64,000 bases of DNA from Cellulomonas persica (lineage in GTDB: Bacteria > Actinomycetota > Actinomycetes > Actinomycetales > Cellulomonadaceae): assembly GCF_007989825.1 (NCBI RefSeq), contig NZ_BJUA01000002.1:62001-126000 (forward strand). The letters are read 5' to 3'. This document shows positions 1 through 11,404 of this stretch, piece after piece. The translations under genes and the position numbers were made by a program. Positions within the stretch are counted from its first letter, which is position 1; each line of letters begins with the position of its first letter. Below the pieces are notes generated by a model, which was not told the origin of the DNA, ran no database searches, and saw nothing but the letters and a program-made list of their open reading frames with translations.

Positions 1-27
1 TGAGCACGAGGACGGGTCGCACGCCGG

Positions 28-1563
<1,536 letters not shown>

Positions 1564-2388
1564 TCACAGCCCGAGGTCGACGAGCCAGTCGAACGCGACG
1601 GGCAGCGCGTGCAGCACCGAGACGTGGCCGTCGTGAGGCCGTTCCCAGAGCTGGGCGTCGGGCAGCAGCTCGAGCAGGCGGCGGCTGTGGCTCGCGGGGA
1701 CGACCCGGTCGCGCCCGCCGTGCACGAGCAGGACCGGCACGCGCACGTCGGCGGGGGAGAAGCCCCACGGCTGGGCGTACGCGACGTCGTCGTCGACGAC
1801 GCCGTCCGGCCAGGCCGCCCCCGCGGGACCGGCGTCCGCTCCCAGGGCGGCCCAGGCCGCCTCGAGCGCGGCGAGGTCCGCGTCGACGAACCACTCCACG
1901 TCGTCGTCCTCGACCACCGCGGCGCGAGCGGCGCGCCCGGCCCCTGCGGCCCGCAGCGCGGCGTCCGAGGCCATGCCCGCGGCCCAGTCGAACCCGTCGA
2001 ACGGCGCCAGCCCGGCGATGCTCACGACCGCGGTCGCGCGGTCGCGCAGCAGGGCCGCGCACGCGAGCGCGTGCGGTCCGCCGCCGGACGCGCCGACGAA
2101 CGCCGCACGCGGCACGTCGAACGCGTCGAGCACCGCGCGCACGTCGGCCGCCGCCGAGGCGACGTCCCGCCCCGGCCGTGGGGACGACCCGCCGTACGAC
2201 GGTCGCCCGTAGGACACGACGCGCAGACCGCGCCGGGCCGCGGCGTCCACCACGGGCGCCAGGAGCGCTCCGGACTGCGGCGTCCCGTGGTGCCAGACGA
2301 CGACACCGGCGTCCTGGTCGGCGGACGAGGCGTGCGCGCGCAGGACGCGGCCGTCCGGCAGGTCGAGCGTGACCGACGTGCTGCTCAT
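1564..2388 (-). CDS. alpha/beta-hydrolase fold protein
   Basis: About 274 aa. A nucleophile elbow GASGGGPHAL contains the catalytic Ser. The acid is probably the Asp in VHGGRDRVVP, and the His lies in PHDGHVSVLH near the C-terminus, so the full triad is present. No signal peptide is visible, so the enzyme is probably cytoplasmic. The substrate cannot be told from sequence; this group includes esterases, haloalkane-dehalogenase-like and proline-iminopeptidase-like enzymes. An in-frame ATG at 2433 exists, but the protein homology clearly begins at the ATG at 2388 (MSSTSVTLDLPDG). It lies 81 bp upstream of guaB1 on the same strand and could be co-transcribed with it. Confidence 0.8.
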   Translation of the reverse strand: MSSTSVTLDLPDGRVLRAHASSADQDAGVVVWHHGTPQSGALLAPVVDAAARRGLRVVSYGRPSYGGSSPRPGRDVASAAADVRAVLDAFDVPRAAFVGASGGGPHALACAALLRDRATAVVSIAGLAPFDGFDWAAGMASDAALRAAGAGRAARAAVVEDDDVEWFVDADLAALEAAWAALGADAGPAGAAWPDGVVDDDVAYAQPWGFSPADVRVPVLLVHGGRDRVVPASHSRRLLELLPDAQLWERPHDGHVSVLHALPVAFDWLVDLGL

Positions 2389-2471
2389 GCGGCCGAGTAT
2401 GGCGAGGACGGGTGACACACGCGCGTCGCGCACGCAGTGCCTGCCCGGTGCCCGGTCGGTAGGGTCCAGCC

Positions 2472-3059
2472 ATGCTCGTGGCGCTCACGGGGATCGGCCT
2501 GGCGACGGCGGCGGGGCTGAACGCGTACATCCCGTTCCTCGTCGTCGCGCTGCTCGCGCGGTTCACCGACGTGGTGGTCCTGCCCGACGGCCTGACCTGG
2601 ATGGAGTCCTGGTGGGCCATCGGGATCGGTACGGTCCTGCTCGTCGCGGACGTCGTGCTCGACAAGGTCCCCGTCGTGGACTCGGTCAACGACGCGATCC
2701 AGACGGCGATCCGGCCGCTGTCCGGGGGCGTGGTCTTCGCCGCGACGTCGGCCGCCGCCGACCTCGAGGAGTCCCGGTGGGTGCAGGACCACCCGTGGGT
2801 GCCGTTCGTCGCGGGCGTCGTCGTGGCGCTCGTCGTGCACGCGGGCAAGGCCACCGTGCGGCCCGTGGTCAACGCCGCGACGCTGGGCGCCGGCGCGCCC
2901 GTGGTGTCGACGGTCGAGGACGGGACGTCGGTGGGGCTGAGCCTGGCGGCGGTGTTCGTCCCGCTGCTCGTCCTGGTGTTCCTGGTGGCGCTCGTCGTCG
3001 TGATCGTCACCCTGCGGCGACGGCGCCGTGCGGCGACGCGTACGCCGGAGGCGTCCTAG
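2472..3059 (+). CDS. DUF4126 membrane protein
   Basis: 195 aa. It begins with the characteristic LTGIGLATAAGLNAYIPFL segment of the DUF4126 family and has four to five predicted membrane spans: residues ~3-25, ~48-65, ~115-135 and ~160-183. The C-terminus is short and Arg-rich (RRRRRA). The function of the family is unknown. It is divergent from the hydrolase gene, and its stop lies 39 bp before dxs on the same strand, so the two may be co-transcribed. Confidence 0.8.
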   Translation: MLVALTGIGLATAAGLNAYIPFLVVALLARFTDVVVLPDGLTWMESWWAIGIGTVLLVADVVLDKVPVVDSVNDAIQTAIRPLSGGVVFAATSAAADLEESRWVQDHPWVPFVAGVVVALVVHAGKATVRPVVNAATLGAGAPVVSTVEDGTSVGLSLAAVFVPLLVLVFLVALVVVIVTLRRRRRAATRTPEAS

Positions 3060-3098
3060 AGTGGGACGTCAGTCGTCAGAGGGACGTGGGAGGAACGC

Positions 3099-4988
3099 GT
3101 GAACAGGTCGCTGCTGTCGCGCGTCCGCACCCCTGCGGACGTCCGCGCGCTGCACCCCGGTCAGCTCGACGCGCTCGCGCAGGAGATCCGCACGTTCCTG
3201 GTCGACCGGGTCTCGCGGACCGGCGGCCACCTGGGGCCGAACCTCGGAGTCGTGGAGCTGACGATCGCGCTGCACCGCGTGTTCGAGTCGCCGCGCGACA
3301 CGCTCGTGTTCGACACCGGGCACCAGTCCTACGTGCACAAGCTGCTCACCGGCCGCCGCGACTTCGAGGAGCTGCGGCGGCGCGGCGGGCTGTCGGGCTA
3401 TCCGAGCCGCGCCGAGTCCGAGCACGACGTGGTCGAGAACTCGCACGCCTCGACGGCGCTGAGCTGGGCGGACGGCATCGCCAAGGCCAACGAGCTGCAG
3501 GGCCGCTCCGACCGGCACGTGGTCGCCGTCATCGGTGACGGAGCGCTCACGGGGGGCATGGCCTGGGAGGCGCTCAACAACATCGCCGAGGGCCAGGACC
3601 GTCGGCTCGTCGTCGTGGTCAACGACAACGGCCGGTCGTACGCGCCGACGATCGGCGGCCTCGCGCTGCACCTCGACACGCTGCGCACCACGCAGGGCTA
3701 CGAGAACGTCCTGTCCTGGGGCAAGCGCACGCTCAAGCGCTCGGGGCCGCCCGGGCGGCTCGCGTACGACGCGCTGCACGGCCTGAAGAAGGGCATCAAG
3801 GACGTCGTCCTGCCGCAGGGCCTGTTCGAGGACCTCGGCCTGAAGTACGTCGGGCCGGTCGACGGGCACGACGAGCAGGCCGTCGAGCGTGCGCTGCGCC
3901 GCGCGCAGGCGTTCGGCGGGCCGGTCATCGTGCACGTGATCACCGAGAAGGGCCGTGGGTACACGCCCGCGGAGCAGGACGTCGCCGACCGGTTCCACGC
4001 CGTCGGCGTGATCCACCCCGAGACGGGGCTGCCGGTCGCGCCCTCGCGGTTCGGCTGGACGAGCGTGTTCGCCGACGAGATCGTGCGCATCGGCCGTCGA
4101 CGCCCGGACGTGGTGGCGATCACCGCGGCGATGCTGCAGCCCGTGGGCCTGGCGCCGTTCGCCGCGGAGTTCCCGCACCGCGTGTTCGACGTGGGCATCG
4201 CCGAGCAGCACGCGGCGACGTCCGCGGCCGGCATGGCGTTCGGCGGGCTCCACCCCGTCGTCGCGGTGTACGCGACGTTCCTCAACCGCGCGTTCGACCA
4301 GGTGCTCATGGACGTCGCGCTGCACCGCGCGGGCGTCACGTTCGTGCTCGACCGGGCGGGCCTGACCGGCGACGACGGCGCGAGCCACAACGGCATGTGG
4401 GACATGGCGATGCTCGCGATCGTGCCGGGGCTGCGCCTCGCGGCGCCGCGCGACGAGCAGACCCTGCGCACCGCGCTGCGTGAGGCCGTCGACGTCGACG
4501 ACGCGCCCACGGTCGTGCGGTACCCGAAGAGCGCGCTGGTCGACGAGATCCCCGCGATCGAGGACCTCGACGGCGTGGACGTCCTCGCGCGGCACGACGC
4601 CCCTGACGCCCACGCGCGACGCGTGCTCGTCGTCGGCGTGGGGGCGATGGTCGGCAGCGCTCTGCAGGTCGGCGAGGCGCTCGCCGCGCACGGGCTGTCC
4701 GTGACGGTCGTCGACCCGCGCTGGGTGCTCCCGATCCCGGCTGCGCTGACGAAGCTCGTCGGTGACCACGACCACGCGGTGACGATCGAGGACGGCCTCG
4801 TCGACGGCGGTGTCGGTGCGCACGTCGCGCAGCGCGCGAGCGAGCACGGGATCCTCACGCCGGTCCAGGCGTTCGGCATCCCGCGGGACTTCCTGCCGCA
4901 CGCGTCACGCGACCAGCTCGTCGGCGCCCTGCGCCTGACTCCGCAGGACATCACGCGCGACGTCCTCACGGCGCTGGCGGGCGCCTGA
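3099..4988 (+). CDS. dxs: 1-deoxy-D-xylulose-5-phosphate synthase
   Basis: 629 aa, the usual Dxs length. It condenses pyruvate and glyceraldehyde 3-phosphate to DXP with thiamine diphosphate, the entry step of the MEP isoprenoid pathway. It shows the ThDP/Mg motif GDGALTGG at residues 146-153, the substrate-side GHQSYVHK near residue 75, and the transketolase central domain with DVGIAEQHA (~residue 365), whose Glu activates ThDP. The C-terminal domain includes [11 protein letters not shown]. The GTG start at 3099 has GGGAGG 5 nt upstream. It supplies precursors for the crtE-led carotenoid operon at 52-58 kb, though the two loci are not linked. Confidence 0.95.
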   Translation: MNRSLLSRVRTPADVRALHPGQLDALAQEIRTFLVDRVSRTGGHLGPNLGVVELTIALHRVFESPRDTLVFDTGHQSYVHKLLTGRRDFEELRRRGGLSGYPSRAESEHDVVENSHASTALSWADGIAKANELQGRSDRHVVAVIGDGALTGGMAWEALNNIAEGQDRRLVVVVNDNGRSYAPTIGGLALHLDTLRTTQGYENVLSWGKRTLKRSGPPGRLAYDALHGLKKGIKDVVLPQGLFEDLGLKYVGPVDGHDEQAVERALRRAQAFGGPVIVHVITEKGRGYTPAEQDVADRFHAVGVIHPETGLPVAPSRFGWTSVFADEIVRIGRRRPDVVAITAAMLQPVGLAPFAAEFPHRVFDVGIAEQHAATSAAGMAFGGLHPVVAVYATFLNRAFDQVLMDVALHRAGVTFVLDRAGLTGDDGASHNGMWDMAMLAIVPGLRLAAPRDEQTLRTALREAVDVDDAPTVVRYPKSALVDEIPAIEDLDGVDVLARHDAPDAHARRVLVVGVGAMVGSALQVGEALAAHGLSVTVVDPRWVLPIPAALTKLVGDHDHAVTIEDGLVDGGVGAHVAQRASEHGILTPVQAFGIPRDFLPHASRDQLVGALRLTPQDITRDVLTALAGA

Positions 4989-5031
4989 CACCAGGTGCCC
5001 GCGGTGCGCGCGCGACCGTGGAAAAAGGGCC

Positions 5032-5115
5032 TGTGACCTGCGAAACATCACCCCGGGGCCCTAGGTCCCGAGACATCCCATCATTTCCCTCCTAGGTTCG
5101 AGTCATCGGACCGAT
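5032..5115 (+). promoter_or_regulatory. repeat-rich upstream region of pflB
   Basis: The 143-bp gap before pflB holds three ordered elements. One is a dyad GTGA-N11-TCAC at 5033-5051. The second is a pair of imperfect direct repeats starting CCTAGGT (5060-5077 and 5091-5107; both continue CGAG-CATC) spaced 31 bp, three helical turns. The third is an inverted repeat ATCGG-A-CCGAT at 5105-5115. A Shine-Dalgarno AAGGAG follows at 5121-5126. These look like binding sites for a redox or anaerobiosis regulator, but none matches the FNR or Rex consensus I know. Confidence 0.45.
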
Positions 5116-5131
5116 TCCACAAGGAGCGCAG

Positions 5132-7405
5132 ATGTCCACGACGGCCGTACCCGGCACCGACCACCTCGAGGCAACGATGCCTGCAGCATGGGAGGGGTTC
5201 GTCGCCGGCCCGTGGGTCGACCACGTCGACGTGCGGGACTTCATCCAGCGGAACTACACGCCCTACACGGGTGACGCGTCGTTCCTCGCCGGGCCCACCG
5301 CACGCACCACTGGCATCTGGTCGAAGCTGTCGGCGATGTTCCCCGAGGAGCGCGAGAAGGGCGTCTACGACGTCGACGCCGCGACCCCCTCGACCATCAC
5401 CTCTCACGCCCCGGGCTACATCTCCGAGGGCGAGGAGGTCATCGTCGGCCTGCAGACCGACGCGCCGCTGAAGCGCGCGATCATCCCCAACGGCGGCTGG
5501 CGCATGGTCCAGACGTCGCTGGAGACCTACGGCTACCAGGCGCCGCAGGAGATCATCGACATCTTCACCAAGTACCGCAAGACGCACAACGACGGCGTCT
5601 TCGACGTGTACCCGCCCGACGTCCGCGCCGCGCGCTCGTCGCACATCATCACGGGCCTGCCCGACGCGTACGGCCGCGGCCGGATCATCGGCGACTACCG
5701 CCGCGTCGCGCTGTACGGCGTCGACGCGCTGATCGAGGCGAAGAAGCTCGAGAAGTCCGAGCTCGACATGGAGCGCTCCGTCGAGGACGTCATCCGTGCC
5801 CGCGAGGAGCTCGCCGAGCAGATCCGCGCGCTGGGCGAGCTCAAGGCGATGGCCGCGTCCTACGGCTGCGACATCTCGAAGCCTGCGACGAACGGCCGCG
5901 AGGCCGTGCAGTGGCTGTACTTCGGCTACCTGGCCGCCGTGAAGGAGCAGAACGGCGCGGCCATGTCGCTCGGCCGCACGTCGACGTTCCTCGACGTCTT
6001 CCTCAACCGCGACCTCGAGGCCGGCACGCTCACCGAGGAGCAGGCGCAGGAGATCATCGACGACTTCGTCATCAAGCTGCGGATCGTGCGCTTCCTGCGC
6101 ACCCCGGAGTACGACAGCCTCTTCTCGGGCGACCCGACCTGGGTGACCGAGTCGATCGGTGGCATGGGTGAGGACGGTCGTCCGCTCGTCACCAGGACGT
6201 CGTTCCGGTACCTGCAGACGCTGTACAACCTGGGCCCCGCCCCCGAGCCGAACATGACGGTCTTCTGGAGCGACGCGCTCCCCGAGGGCTTCAAGAAGTT
6301 CTGCGCCCAGGTGTCGATCGACACCTCCGCCGTGCAGTACGAGTCCGACGACCTCATCCGCGCGGACTGGGGCGACGACGCCGCGATCGCGTGCTGCGTC
6401 TCGCCGATGCGTGTCGGCAAGCAGATGCAGTTCTTCGGCGCTCGCGTGAACCTCGCCAAGGCGCTGCTCTACGCCATCAACGGCGGTCGCGACGAGGTCT
6501 CGGGCAAGCAGGTCGCGCCGGTGTCGGCCCCGGTCGAGGGCGAGTTCCTCGACTACGACGACGTCATGGCGAAGTTCGACAAGATGATGGACTGGCTGGC
6601 CCAGACGTACGTCGACGCGCTGAACTGCGTGCACTTCATGCACGACAAGTACGCGTACGAGCGCATCGAGATGGCGCTGCACGACCGCGAGATCCTGCGG
6701 ACCATGGCGTGCGGCATCGCCGGCATGTCGGTCGTGGCGGACTCGCTGGCGGCCATCAAGTACGCGAAGGTCCGTGCGCTGCGCACCGCCGACGGTCTCG
6801 TCACCGAGTACCAGGTCGAGGGCGACTTCCCGAAGTACGGCAACGACGACGACCGGGCCGACGACATCGCGGTGTACCTCGTCGAGACGTTCATGCGCAA
6901 GATCCGCCAGTACCCGACGTACCGCAACGCGCTGCACACGCAGTCGGTGCTGACGATCACGTCGAACGTCGTCTACGGCAAGGCCACGGGCTCGACGCCC
7001 GACGGTCGTCGTCGCGGCGAGCCGTTCGCCCCGGGCGCCAACCCGATGAACGGGCGCGACACGCACGGCATGCTCGCCTCGGCGCTGTCCGTCGCGAAGC
7101 TGCCGTACTCGGAGGCGCAGGACGGGATCTCGCTCACCTCGACCGTCGTGCCGTCCGGCCTGGGCCGCACGCGTGAGGAGCAGGTCGCCAACCTCGTCGG
7201 CCTGCTGGACGCGTACACGATGTCGAACGGCTACCACATGAACATCAACGTGCTGAACCGTGAGACGCTCGTGGACGCCATGGAGCACCCGGAGAACTAC
7301 CCGCAGCTCACGATCCGCGTGAGCGGCTACGCGGTGAACTTCGTCCGGCTGACCCGTGAGCAGCAGCTCGACGTCCTGTCCCGCACGTTCCACGGCGCGG
7401 TCTGA
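5132..7405 (+). CDS. pflB: formate C-acetyltransferase (pyruvate formate-lyase)
   Basis: 757 aa, full length for PFL. It converts pyruvate + CoA to acetyl-CoA + formate under anoxic conditions. The adjacent catalytic cysteines are Cys421-Cys422 (IACCVSPM). The glycyl-radical loop RVSGYAVNF places the radical Gly732 about 25 residues from the C-terminus, as in the E. coli enzyme. The ATG at 5132 has AAGGAG 5 nt upstream. The activase gene follows 111 bp downstream with a hairpin between. PFL in a high-GC actinomycete points to mixed-acid fermentation, known in Cellulomonas. Confidence 0.97.
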   Translation: MSTTAVPGTDHLEATMPAAWEGFVAGPWVDHVDVRDFIQRNYTPYTGDASFLAGPTARTTGIWSKLSAMFPEEREKGVYDVDAATPSTITSHAPGYISEGEEVIVGLQTDAPLKRAIIPNGGWRMVQTSLETYGYQAPQEIIDIFTKYRKTHNDGVFDVYPPDVRAARSSHIITGLPDAYGRGRIIGDYRRVALYGVDALIEAKKLEKSELDMERSVEDVIRAREELAEQIRALGELKAMAASYGCDISKPATNGREAVQWLYFGYLAAVKEQNGAAMSLGRTSTFLDVFLNRDLEAGTLTEEQAQEIIDDFVIKLRIVRFLRTPEYDSLFSGDPTWVTESIGGMGEDGRPLVTRTSFRYLQTLYNLGPAPEPNMTVFWSDALPEGFKKFCAQVSIDTSAVQYESDDLIRADWGDDAAIACCVSPMRVGKQMQFFGARVNLAKALLYAINGGRDEVSGKQVAPVSAPVEGEFLDYDDVMAKFDKMMDWLAQTYVDALNCVHFMHDKYAYERIEMALHDREILRTMACGIAGMSVVADSLAAIKYAKVRALRTADGLVTEYQVEGDFPKYGNDDDRADDIAVYLVETFMRKIRQYPTYRNALHTQSVLTITSNVVYGKATGSTPDGRRRGEPFAPGANPMNGRDTHGMLASALSVAKLPYSEAQDGISLTSTVVPSGLGRTREEQVANLVGLLDAYTMSNGYHMNINVLNRETLVDAMEHPENYPQLTIRVSGYAVNFVRLTREQQLDVLSRTFHGAV

Positions 7406-7416
7406 CCGACGCCCGG

Positions 7417-7451
7417 GTGAGGGGCCGCACCGCGAGGTCGCGGTCCCTCAC
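7417..7451 (+). terminator. pflB-pflA intergenic hairpin
   Basis: GTGAGGG (7417-7423) pairs with CCCTCAC (7445-7451). Inside it, ACCGCGA pairs with TCGCGGT across a short loop, with an asymmetric bulge on the 5' side. There is no U-tract. It starts 11 bp after the pflB stop and ends 65 bp before pflA. It may be a partial terminator or mRNA-stabilising stem that makes pflB more abundant than its activase. Confidence 0.5.
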
Positions 7452-7516
7452 CGGGGCGGGTCGAACGCCCGCCACGCACCGCAACCGCCACCCGAGAACG
7501 ACGAGAGGAGCCGACG

Positions 7517-8407
7517 ATGAGCACGAGCACCACGCAGGTCGGCGCCCCGGTCGTCGAGCTCGGCCTGCCGCTCGTCGGCGGCGCCCTCGGGCGCGCGCAG
7601 GGTGCCGGCACCGAGGGTCTCGAGGTCGCCGAGACCGACGACCGCTCGGCCAAGCTCGCCGCGGTGCGCGCGGGCGAGGTCGGCTCGGTGCACTCCTGGG
7701 AGCTCGTGACCGCGGTCGACGGGCCCGGGACGCGCATGACGGTGTTCCTGTCGGGGTGCCCGCTGCGCTGCCTGTACTGCCACAACCCCGACACCATGGA
7801 GATGCGTCGGGGCACCGACGTCACCTCCGACGAGATCCTCTCGAAGGTCAAGCGCTACCGCGGGGTCATGAAGGCCACCGGCGGCGGCCTGACGATCTCC
7901 GGCGGTGAGCCGCTCATGCAGCCCGCGTACGTGCGGCGGCTGCTGCGCGGCGCCAAGGCCATGGACGTGCACACCGCGATCGACACGTCGGGCAACCTCG
8001 GTGCGCACTGCACCGACGAGATGCTCGACGACATCGACCTGGTCCTGCTCGACGTGAAGTCGGGCGACCCGGAGACCTACAAGAAGGTCACCGGCCGCGA
8101 CCTCGAGCCCACGCTCCAGTTCGGCCGGCGCCTGGCGGCGCACGGCGACACCGAGGTCTGGGTCCGGTTCGTGCTCGTCCCGGGTCTCACCGACGCCGAG
8201 GACAACGTCGACGCGGTCGCCGAGTACGTCGCGTCGCTCGGCGAGTGCGTCACGCGCGTCGAGGTGCTGCCCTTCCACCAGATGGGCCAGGACAAGTGGG
8301 CCGAGCTCGGCATGCGCTACGAGCTCGCCGACACCAAGCCGCCGAGCCCCGAGCTCGTCGAGCGCGTGCGCGGCCAGTTCCGAGCCCGCGGGCTGCGCGT
8401 CTTCTGA
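7517..8407 (+). CDS. pflA: pyruvate formate-lyase-activating enzyme
   Basis: 296-aa radical-SAM enzyme that abstracts a hydrogen from Gly732 of PflB. The 4Fe-4S ligands are Cys81, Cys85 and Cys88 in GCPLRCLYCHNP (the CX3CX2C signature). They are followed by GGGLTISGGEPLMQ, which contacts SAM. Compared with the ~246-aa E. coli enzyme there is an extra N-terminal segment of about 50 residues, Gly/Ala-rich and without domain features. The ATG at 7517 is well supported by GAGAGGAG upstream, so the extension is probably translated. It ends close to a convergent DinB-like gene. Confidence 0.95.
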   Translation: MSTSTTQVGAPVVELGLPLVGGALGRAQGAGTEGLEVAETDDRSAKLAAVRAGEVGSVHSWELVTAVDGPGTRMTVFLSGCPLRCLYCHNPDTMEMRRGTDVTSDEILSKVKRYRGVMKATGGGLTISGGEPLMQPAYVRRLLRGAKAMDVHTAIDTSGNLGAHCTDEMLDDIDLVLLDVKSGDPETYKKVTGRDLEPTLQFGRRLAAHGDTEVWVRFVLVPGLTDAEDNVDAVAEYVASLGECVTRVEVLPFHQMGQDKWAELGMRYELADTKPPSPELVERVRGQFRARGLRVF

Positions 8408-8440
8408 CCGGGCTTCCGGCCTGCGCCTGGCGAGCAGCCC

Positions 8441-9118
8441 CTAGAACGCGCTGATCGAGATCGGCGCGCGCTGCGGCCGGCTGAGCGTCCGCACGAGCGC
8501 GTCCTGGCCGTGGCGGCGCAGCGCGGTGTCCGTCAGCAGCGTGAGCACGGGGGACAGCACCTCGTGCGGGAACTGCGGCACGGGGACGCCCAGGCTCGCG
8601 GCGAGGTCGTCGGAGTGGACGACGATCTCCAGGAGCCGGGTCGCGACGAAGTCCTCGATCGCGAGCGCCGCGCCCGTCCACGGGACGACGACGACCGGGG
8701 GCGCGGTCGTGAGCACCGCGTCGAGGCGCGCGAGCGCGTCCTGAGCGGCCGTCGCGGCAGCGCGCGGGCCGGCCGCGGCCTGCTCCTCGCCCCGCTCGCG
8801 TACGCCGCGGTTGGCGGGCCCTTCGAGGTCCTGCTGGATCCACAGCGCCTGCGCGTAGTGCTCCGAGACGGTGATGGGCTCGGACAGGCGCGAGTCCGAC
8901 CGGTCGTGCGCGAGCAGCGTCTCGACGATGCGCTGGGGCTGGTTGACGAGGTGCCACGTGAGCGCGCCGACGGTCATGCCCGCGCACGCGGACTCGTCGT
9001 TCCAGCGCTGCGTGATCTCGGGCCAGGCGACCAGCCCGGCCAGGAGACGGGTCGCACCGATCGCGGCGCGAGGGTCGAGGTTCCCGACGAACGTCAGCTC
9101 AGGCCACTGCATGCGCAC
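8441..9118 (-). CDS. DinB/maleylpyruvate-isomerase-like metalloenzyme
   Basis: 225 aa. It resembles the mycothiol-dependent maleylpyruvate isomerase N-terminal / DinB four-helix bundle. A first helix contains TVGALTWHLVNQPQRIVETLL with one metal-ligand His, and a later helix RLLEIVVHSDDLAASLG carries the second His with the acidic HSDD pattern. Family members use mycothiol, the actinobacterial thiol, for isomerase or S-transferase chemistry. The substrate is unknown. It is convergent with pflA (33 bp) and 114 bp downstream of fadB. Confidence 0.75.
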   Translation of the reverse strand: MRMQWPELTFVGNLDPRAAIGATRLLAGLVAWPEITQRWNDESACAGMTVGALTWHLVNQPQRIVETLLAHDRSDSRLSEPITVSEHYAQALWIQQDLEGPANRGVRERGEEQAAAGPRAAATAAQDALARLDAVLTTAPPVVVVPWTGAALAIEDFVATRLLEIVVHSDDLAASLGVPVPQFPHEVLSPVLTLLTDTALRRHGQDALVRTLSRPQRAPISISAF

Positions 9119-9232
9119 ACCTTGTCACGTCTCGGAGGTCCTGGTGGTGCAGGCGGCCGCCCCGACGTGCCGCGGTGGCGTCGTCGAGGCGGCCGGCCCG
9201 TGACCCGCTGCCTGTGCCGGTTCCGTCCCCGC

Positions 9233-11404
9233 TCAGGTGGCCGGCACGTTGGCGACCCCGTCGGGCAGCAGCCGGTGCCCGAGGACCCGCTCGCTGTACC
9301 CGGTGCGGTCCAGGTAGGGCGTCAGGCCACCCAGGTGGAAGCCCCAGCCCGCGCCGAGGATCATGCACAGGTCGATCTGCTGCGGCGTGGCGACGACGCC
9401 CTCGTCGAGCATGTGCCCGACCTCGACCGTGAGCGCGGTGAGCACCGCGTCGAGGACACCCGCCTCGTCGAGCGGCGGGTCGAGCGGCGCGGTCTCGCGG
9501 TGCGCGTCGAAGGTCGCCTGGATCGCGGGGTCGACCGGCTTCGGCAGCCCCTTGGCGGGCGCCGGCAGCACGACACGCGTGCCGTCCTCGACGAGTCGGG
9601 TCAGGCCGGGCGAGCGCGGGAACCGCTCGCCGAGATCCTCGCGCAGCGACGTGAGCACGTGCAGGCCGACGGCGGGCCCGACGAGGTCGAACAGCTCGAA
9701 CGGCGGCATCGGCAGACCGAGCGGCCGCAGCGCGCGGTCGGCGACCTCGACCGGCGTGCCCTTCTCCACGGCGTCCACGATCACGCCGAGCAGCAGGACG
9801 AGCAGTCGGTTCACGACGAAGCCCGGACGGTCCGCGCACAGCACCGCCGTCTTGCGCAGCCTGCTCGCGACCGCGACGCCCGTGGCCAGCGCCTCGGTCG
9901 ACGTGCGCTCGGCGTGGATCACCTCGACGAGCGGCATCGCCGCGACCGGGTTGAAGAAGTGCAGGCCCACGACCCGCTCCGGGTGCTGCAGGTCGGCCGC
10001 CATCTGCGTGACGGACAGCGCCGAGGTGTTCGTCGCCAGGATCGCGTCGGACGAGACGACCTGCTCGACCTCGGCGAACACGCGCTTCTTGAGCGAGAGC
10101 ACCTCGGTGACCGCCTCGATGACGAAGTCGCACCCCGCAAGGTCCTCGAGGCGCGTCGTCCCGTGGATCGAGCCGAGCAGGCGTGCGGCCGTCGACCCGG
10201 ACATCCGCCCGGAGGCGGTCTGGCGCTCGACCCCGGCCCGGACCGCGTCGAGGCCCTTGGCCACACGCTCGTCGTCGAGATCGCGCATCACGACCGGCAC
10301 GCCGAGCCGCTGGGCGAACAGCAGCGCGATCTGCGCGGCCATGAGCCCCGCACCGACGATCCCGACGCGCGTCACCGGCCGCGCGAGCGCGGTGTCGGGC
10401 GCTCCGACGGGGCGCTTGCCCGCCGAGACGAGCCCGAACGCGTAGACGCTCGCGCGCATCTCGTCGGACATGATGAGGTCCGCGAGGGCCTCGTCCTCGG
10501 CCGCGAACGCCTCGTCGCGCGACGCCGTGCGGGCCGCCGCGACGAGGTCGAGCGCACGGTAGGGCGCGGGACGTGAGCCGGCGACCGTCGCGTCGAGGCG
10601 CTCGCGTGCCGCGTCGGTCACGGCCCGCCACGTCGCCTCGTCGTCCAGCGGACGACGCTCGACGACCAGCTCGCCCGTGACCACGCGGGCTGCCCAGCGG
10701 ATCGACTCCTCCAGGAAGTCCGCGGTGTCCAGCACGACGTCGACGAGGCCGATCTGCGCGGCCTGCTGCGCCGTGAACGGCTTGTTCGCGGCCGGGCGGG
10801 TCAGGATGACGTCGAGCGCGGCCTGCACCCCCACGAGGCGCGGCACGACGTACGCGCCGCCCCAGCCGGGCACGAGGCCGAGGCCGGTCTCGGGGAGCGC
10901 GAGCGCGCGCACGTCCGCGGCAACGGTCCGGTAGCGGCAGTTGAGCGCGAGCTCGAGGCCGCCACCCAGCGCGACGCCGTTGACGAACGCGAACGTGGGT
11001 ACGCCCATGTCCTGCAGCAGGCCGTAGGCCACGTGCCCCTGCCGGCCGAGCTCGAGGGCCTCGTCGCGCGACGTGATCCCCGCGACCTGCGTGAGGTCCG
11101 CACCCGCCGCGAGGAAGTACGGCTTGCCGGTCACCGCCACGGCCTGCACCTCGCCGTCGCCCACGCGGTCCCGGACGGTGGTGAGCGTCGCGACGAGCTC
11201 GGCCATGCCCTGCGGTCCGAGCGTCGTCGGCTTGGTGTGGTCCAGGCCGTTGTCGATCGTCACCAGCACGAGCGTGCCCGCACCGCCCGGCAGCGTCACG
11301 TCGCGGGCCAGCGCGTGCGAGACGCGCTCGGGGCGGGCCGCAGGTCGCTCGTCGCCCTGCTCGACGGTGCTGGTCGTGGTCCTGGTCGTCGCGTCGGCGC
11401 TCAT
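9233..11404 (-). CDS. fadB: fatty-acid oxidation multifunctional protein (enoyl-CoA hydratase / 3-hydroxyacyl-CoA dehydrogenase)
   Basis: 723 aa from the ATG at 11404. The N-terminal crotonase domain (~residues 25-230) has an oxyanion-hole region and NGVALGGGLELALNCRYR with the catalytic Glu. The C-terminal 3-hydroxyacyl-CoA dehydrogenase begins VGIVGAGLMAAQIA (NAD-binding GxGxxxA at ~residue 335) and includes GLHFFNPVAAMPLVEV with the catalytic His. The start overlaps the fadA stop as ATGA, showing coupled translation. The open frame runs further upstream, but that part is a shadow inside fadA. Together with fadA it carries out the last three steps of beta-oxidation. The pair lies downstream of RNase D as in Streptomyces. 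Confidence 0.93.
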   Translation of the reverse strand: MSADATTRTTTSTVEQGDERPAARPERVSHALARDVTLPGGAGTLVLVTIDNGLDHTKPTTLGPQGMAELVATLTTVRDRVGDGEVQAVAVTGKPYFLAAGADLTQVAGITSRDEALELGRQGHVAYGLLQDMGVPTFAFVNGVALGGGLELALNCRYRTVAADVRALALPETGLGLVPGWGGAYVVPRLVGVQAALDVILTRPAANKPFTAQQAAQIGLVDVVLDTADFLEESIRWAARVVTGELVVERRPLDDEATWRAVTDAARERLDATVAGSRPAPYRALDLVAAARTASRDEAFAAEDEALADLIMSDEMRASVYAFGLVSAGKRPVGAPDTALARPVTRVGIVGAGLMAAQIALLFAQRLGVPVVMRDLDDERVAKGLDAVRAGVERQTASGRMSGSTAARLLGSIHGTTRLEDLAGCDFVIEAVTEVLSLKKRVFAEVEQVVSSDAILATNTSALSVTQMAADLQHPERVVGLHFFNPVAAMPLVEVIHAERTSTEALATGVAVASRLRKTAVLCADRPGFVVNRLLVLLLGVIVDAVEKGTPVEVADRALRPLGLPMPPFELFDLVGPAVGLHVLTSLREDLGERFPRSPGLTRLVEDGTRVVLPAPAKGLPKPVDPAIQATFDAHRETAPLDPPLDEAGVLDAVLTALTVEVGHMLDEGVVATPQQIDLCMILGAGWGFHLGGLTPYLDRTGYSERVLGHRLLPDGVANVPAT

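Noticed and set aside
5030-5052. Rex or CRP site upstream of pflB.
   Set aside because: The half-sites GTGA/TCAC are 11 bp apart and not the 6 expected for TGTGA-N6-TCACA.
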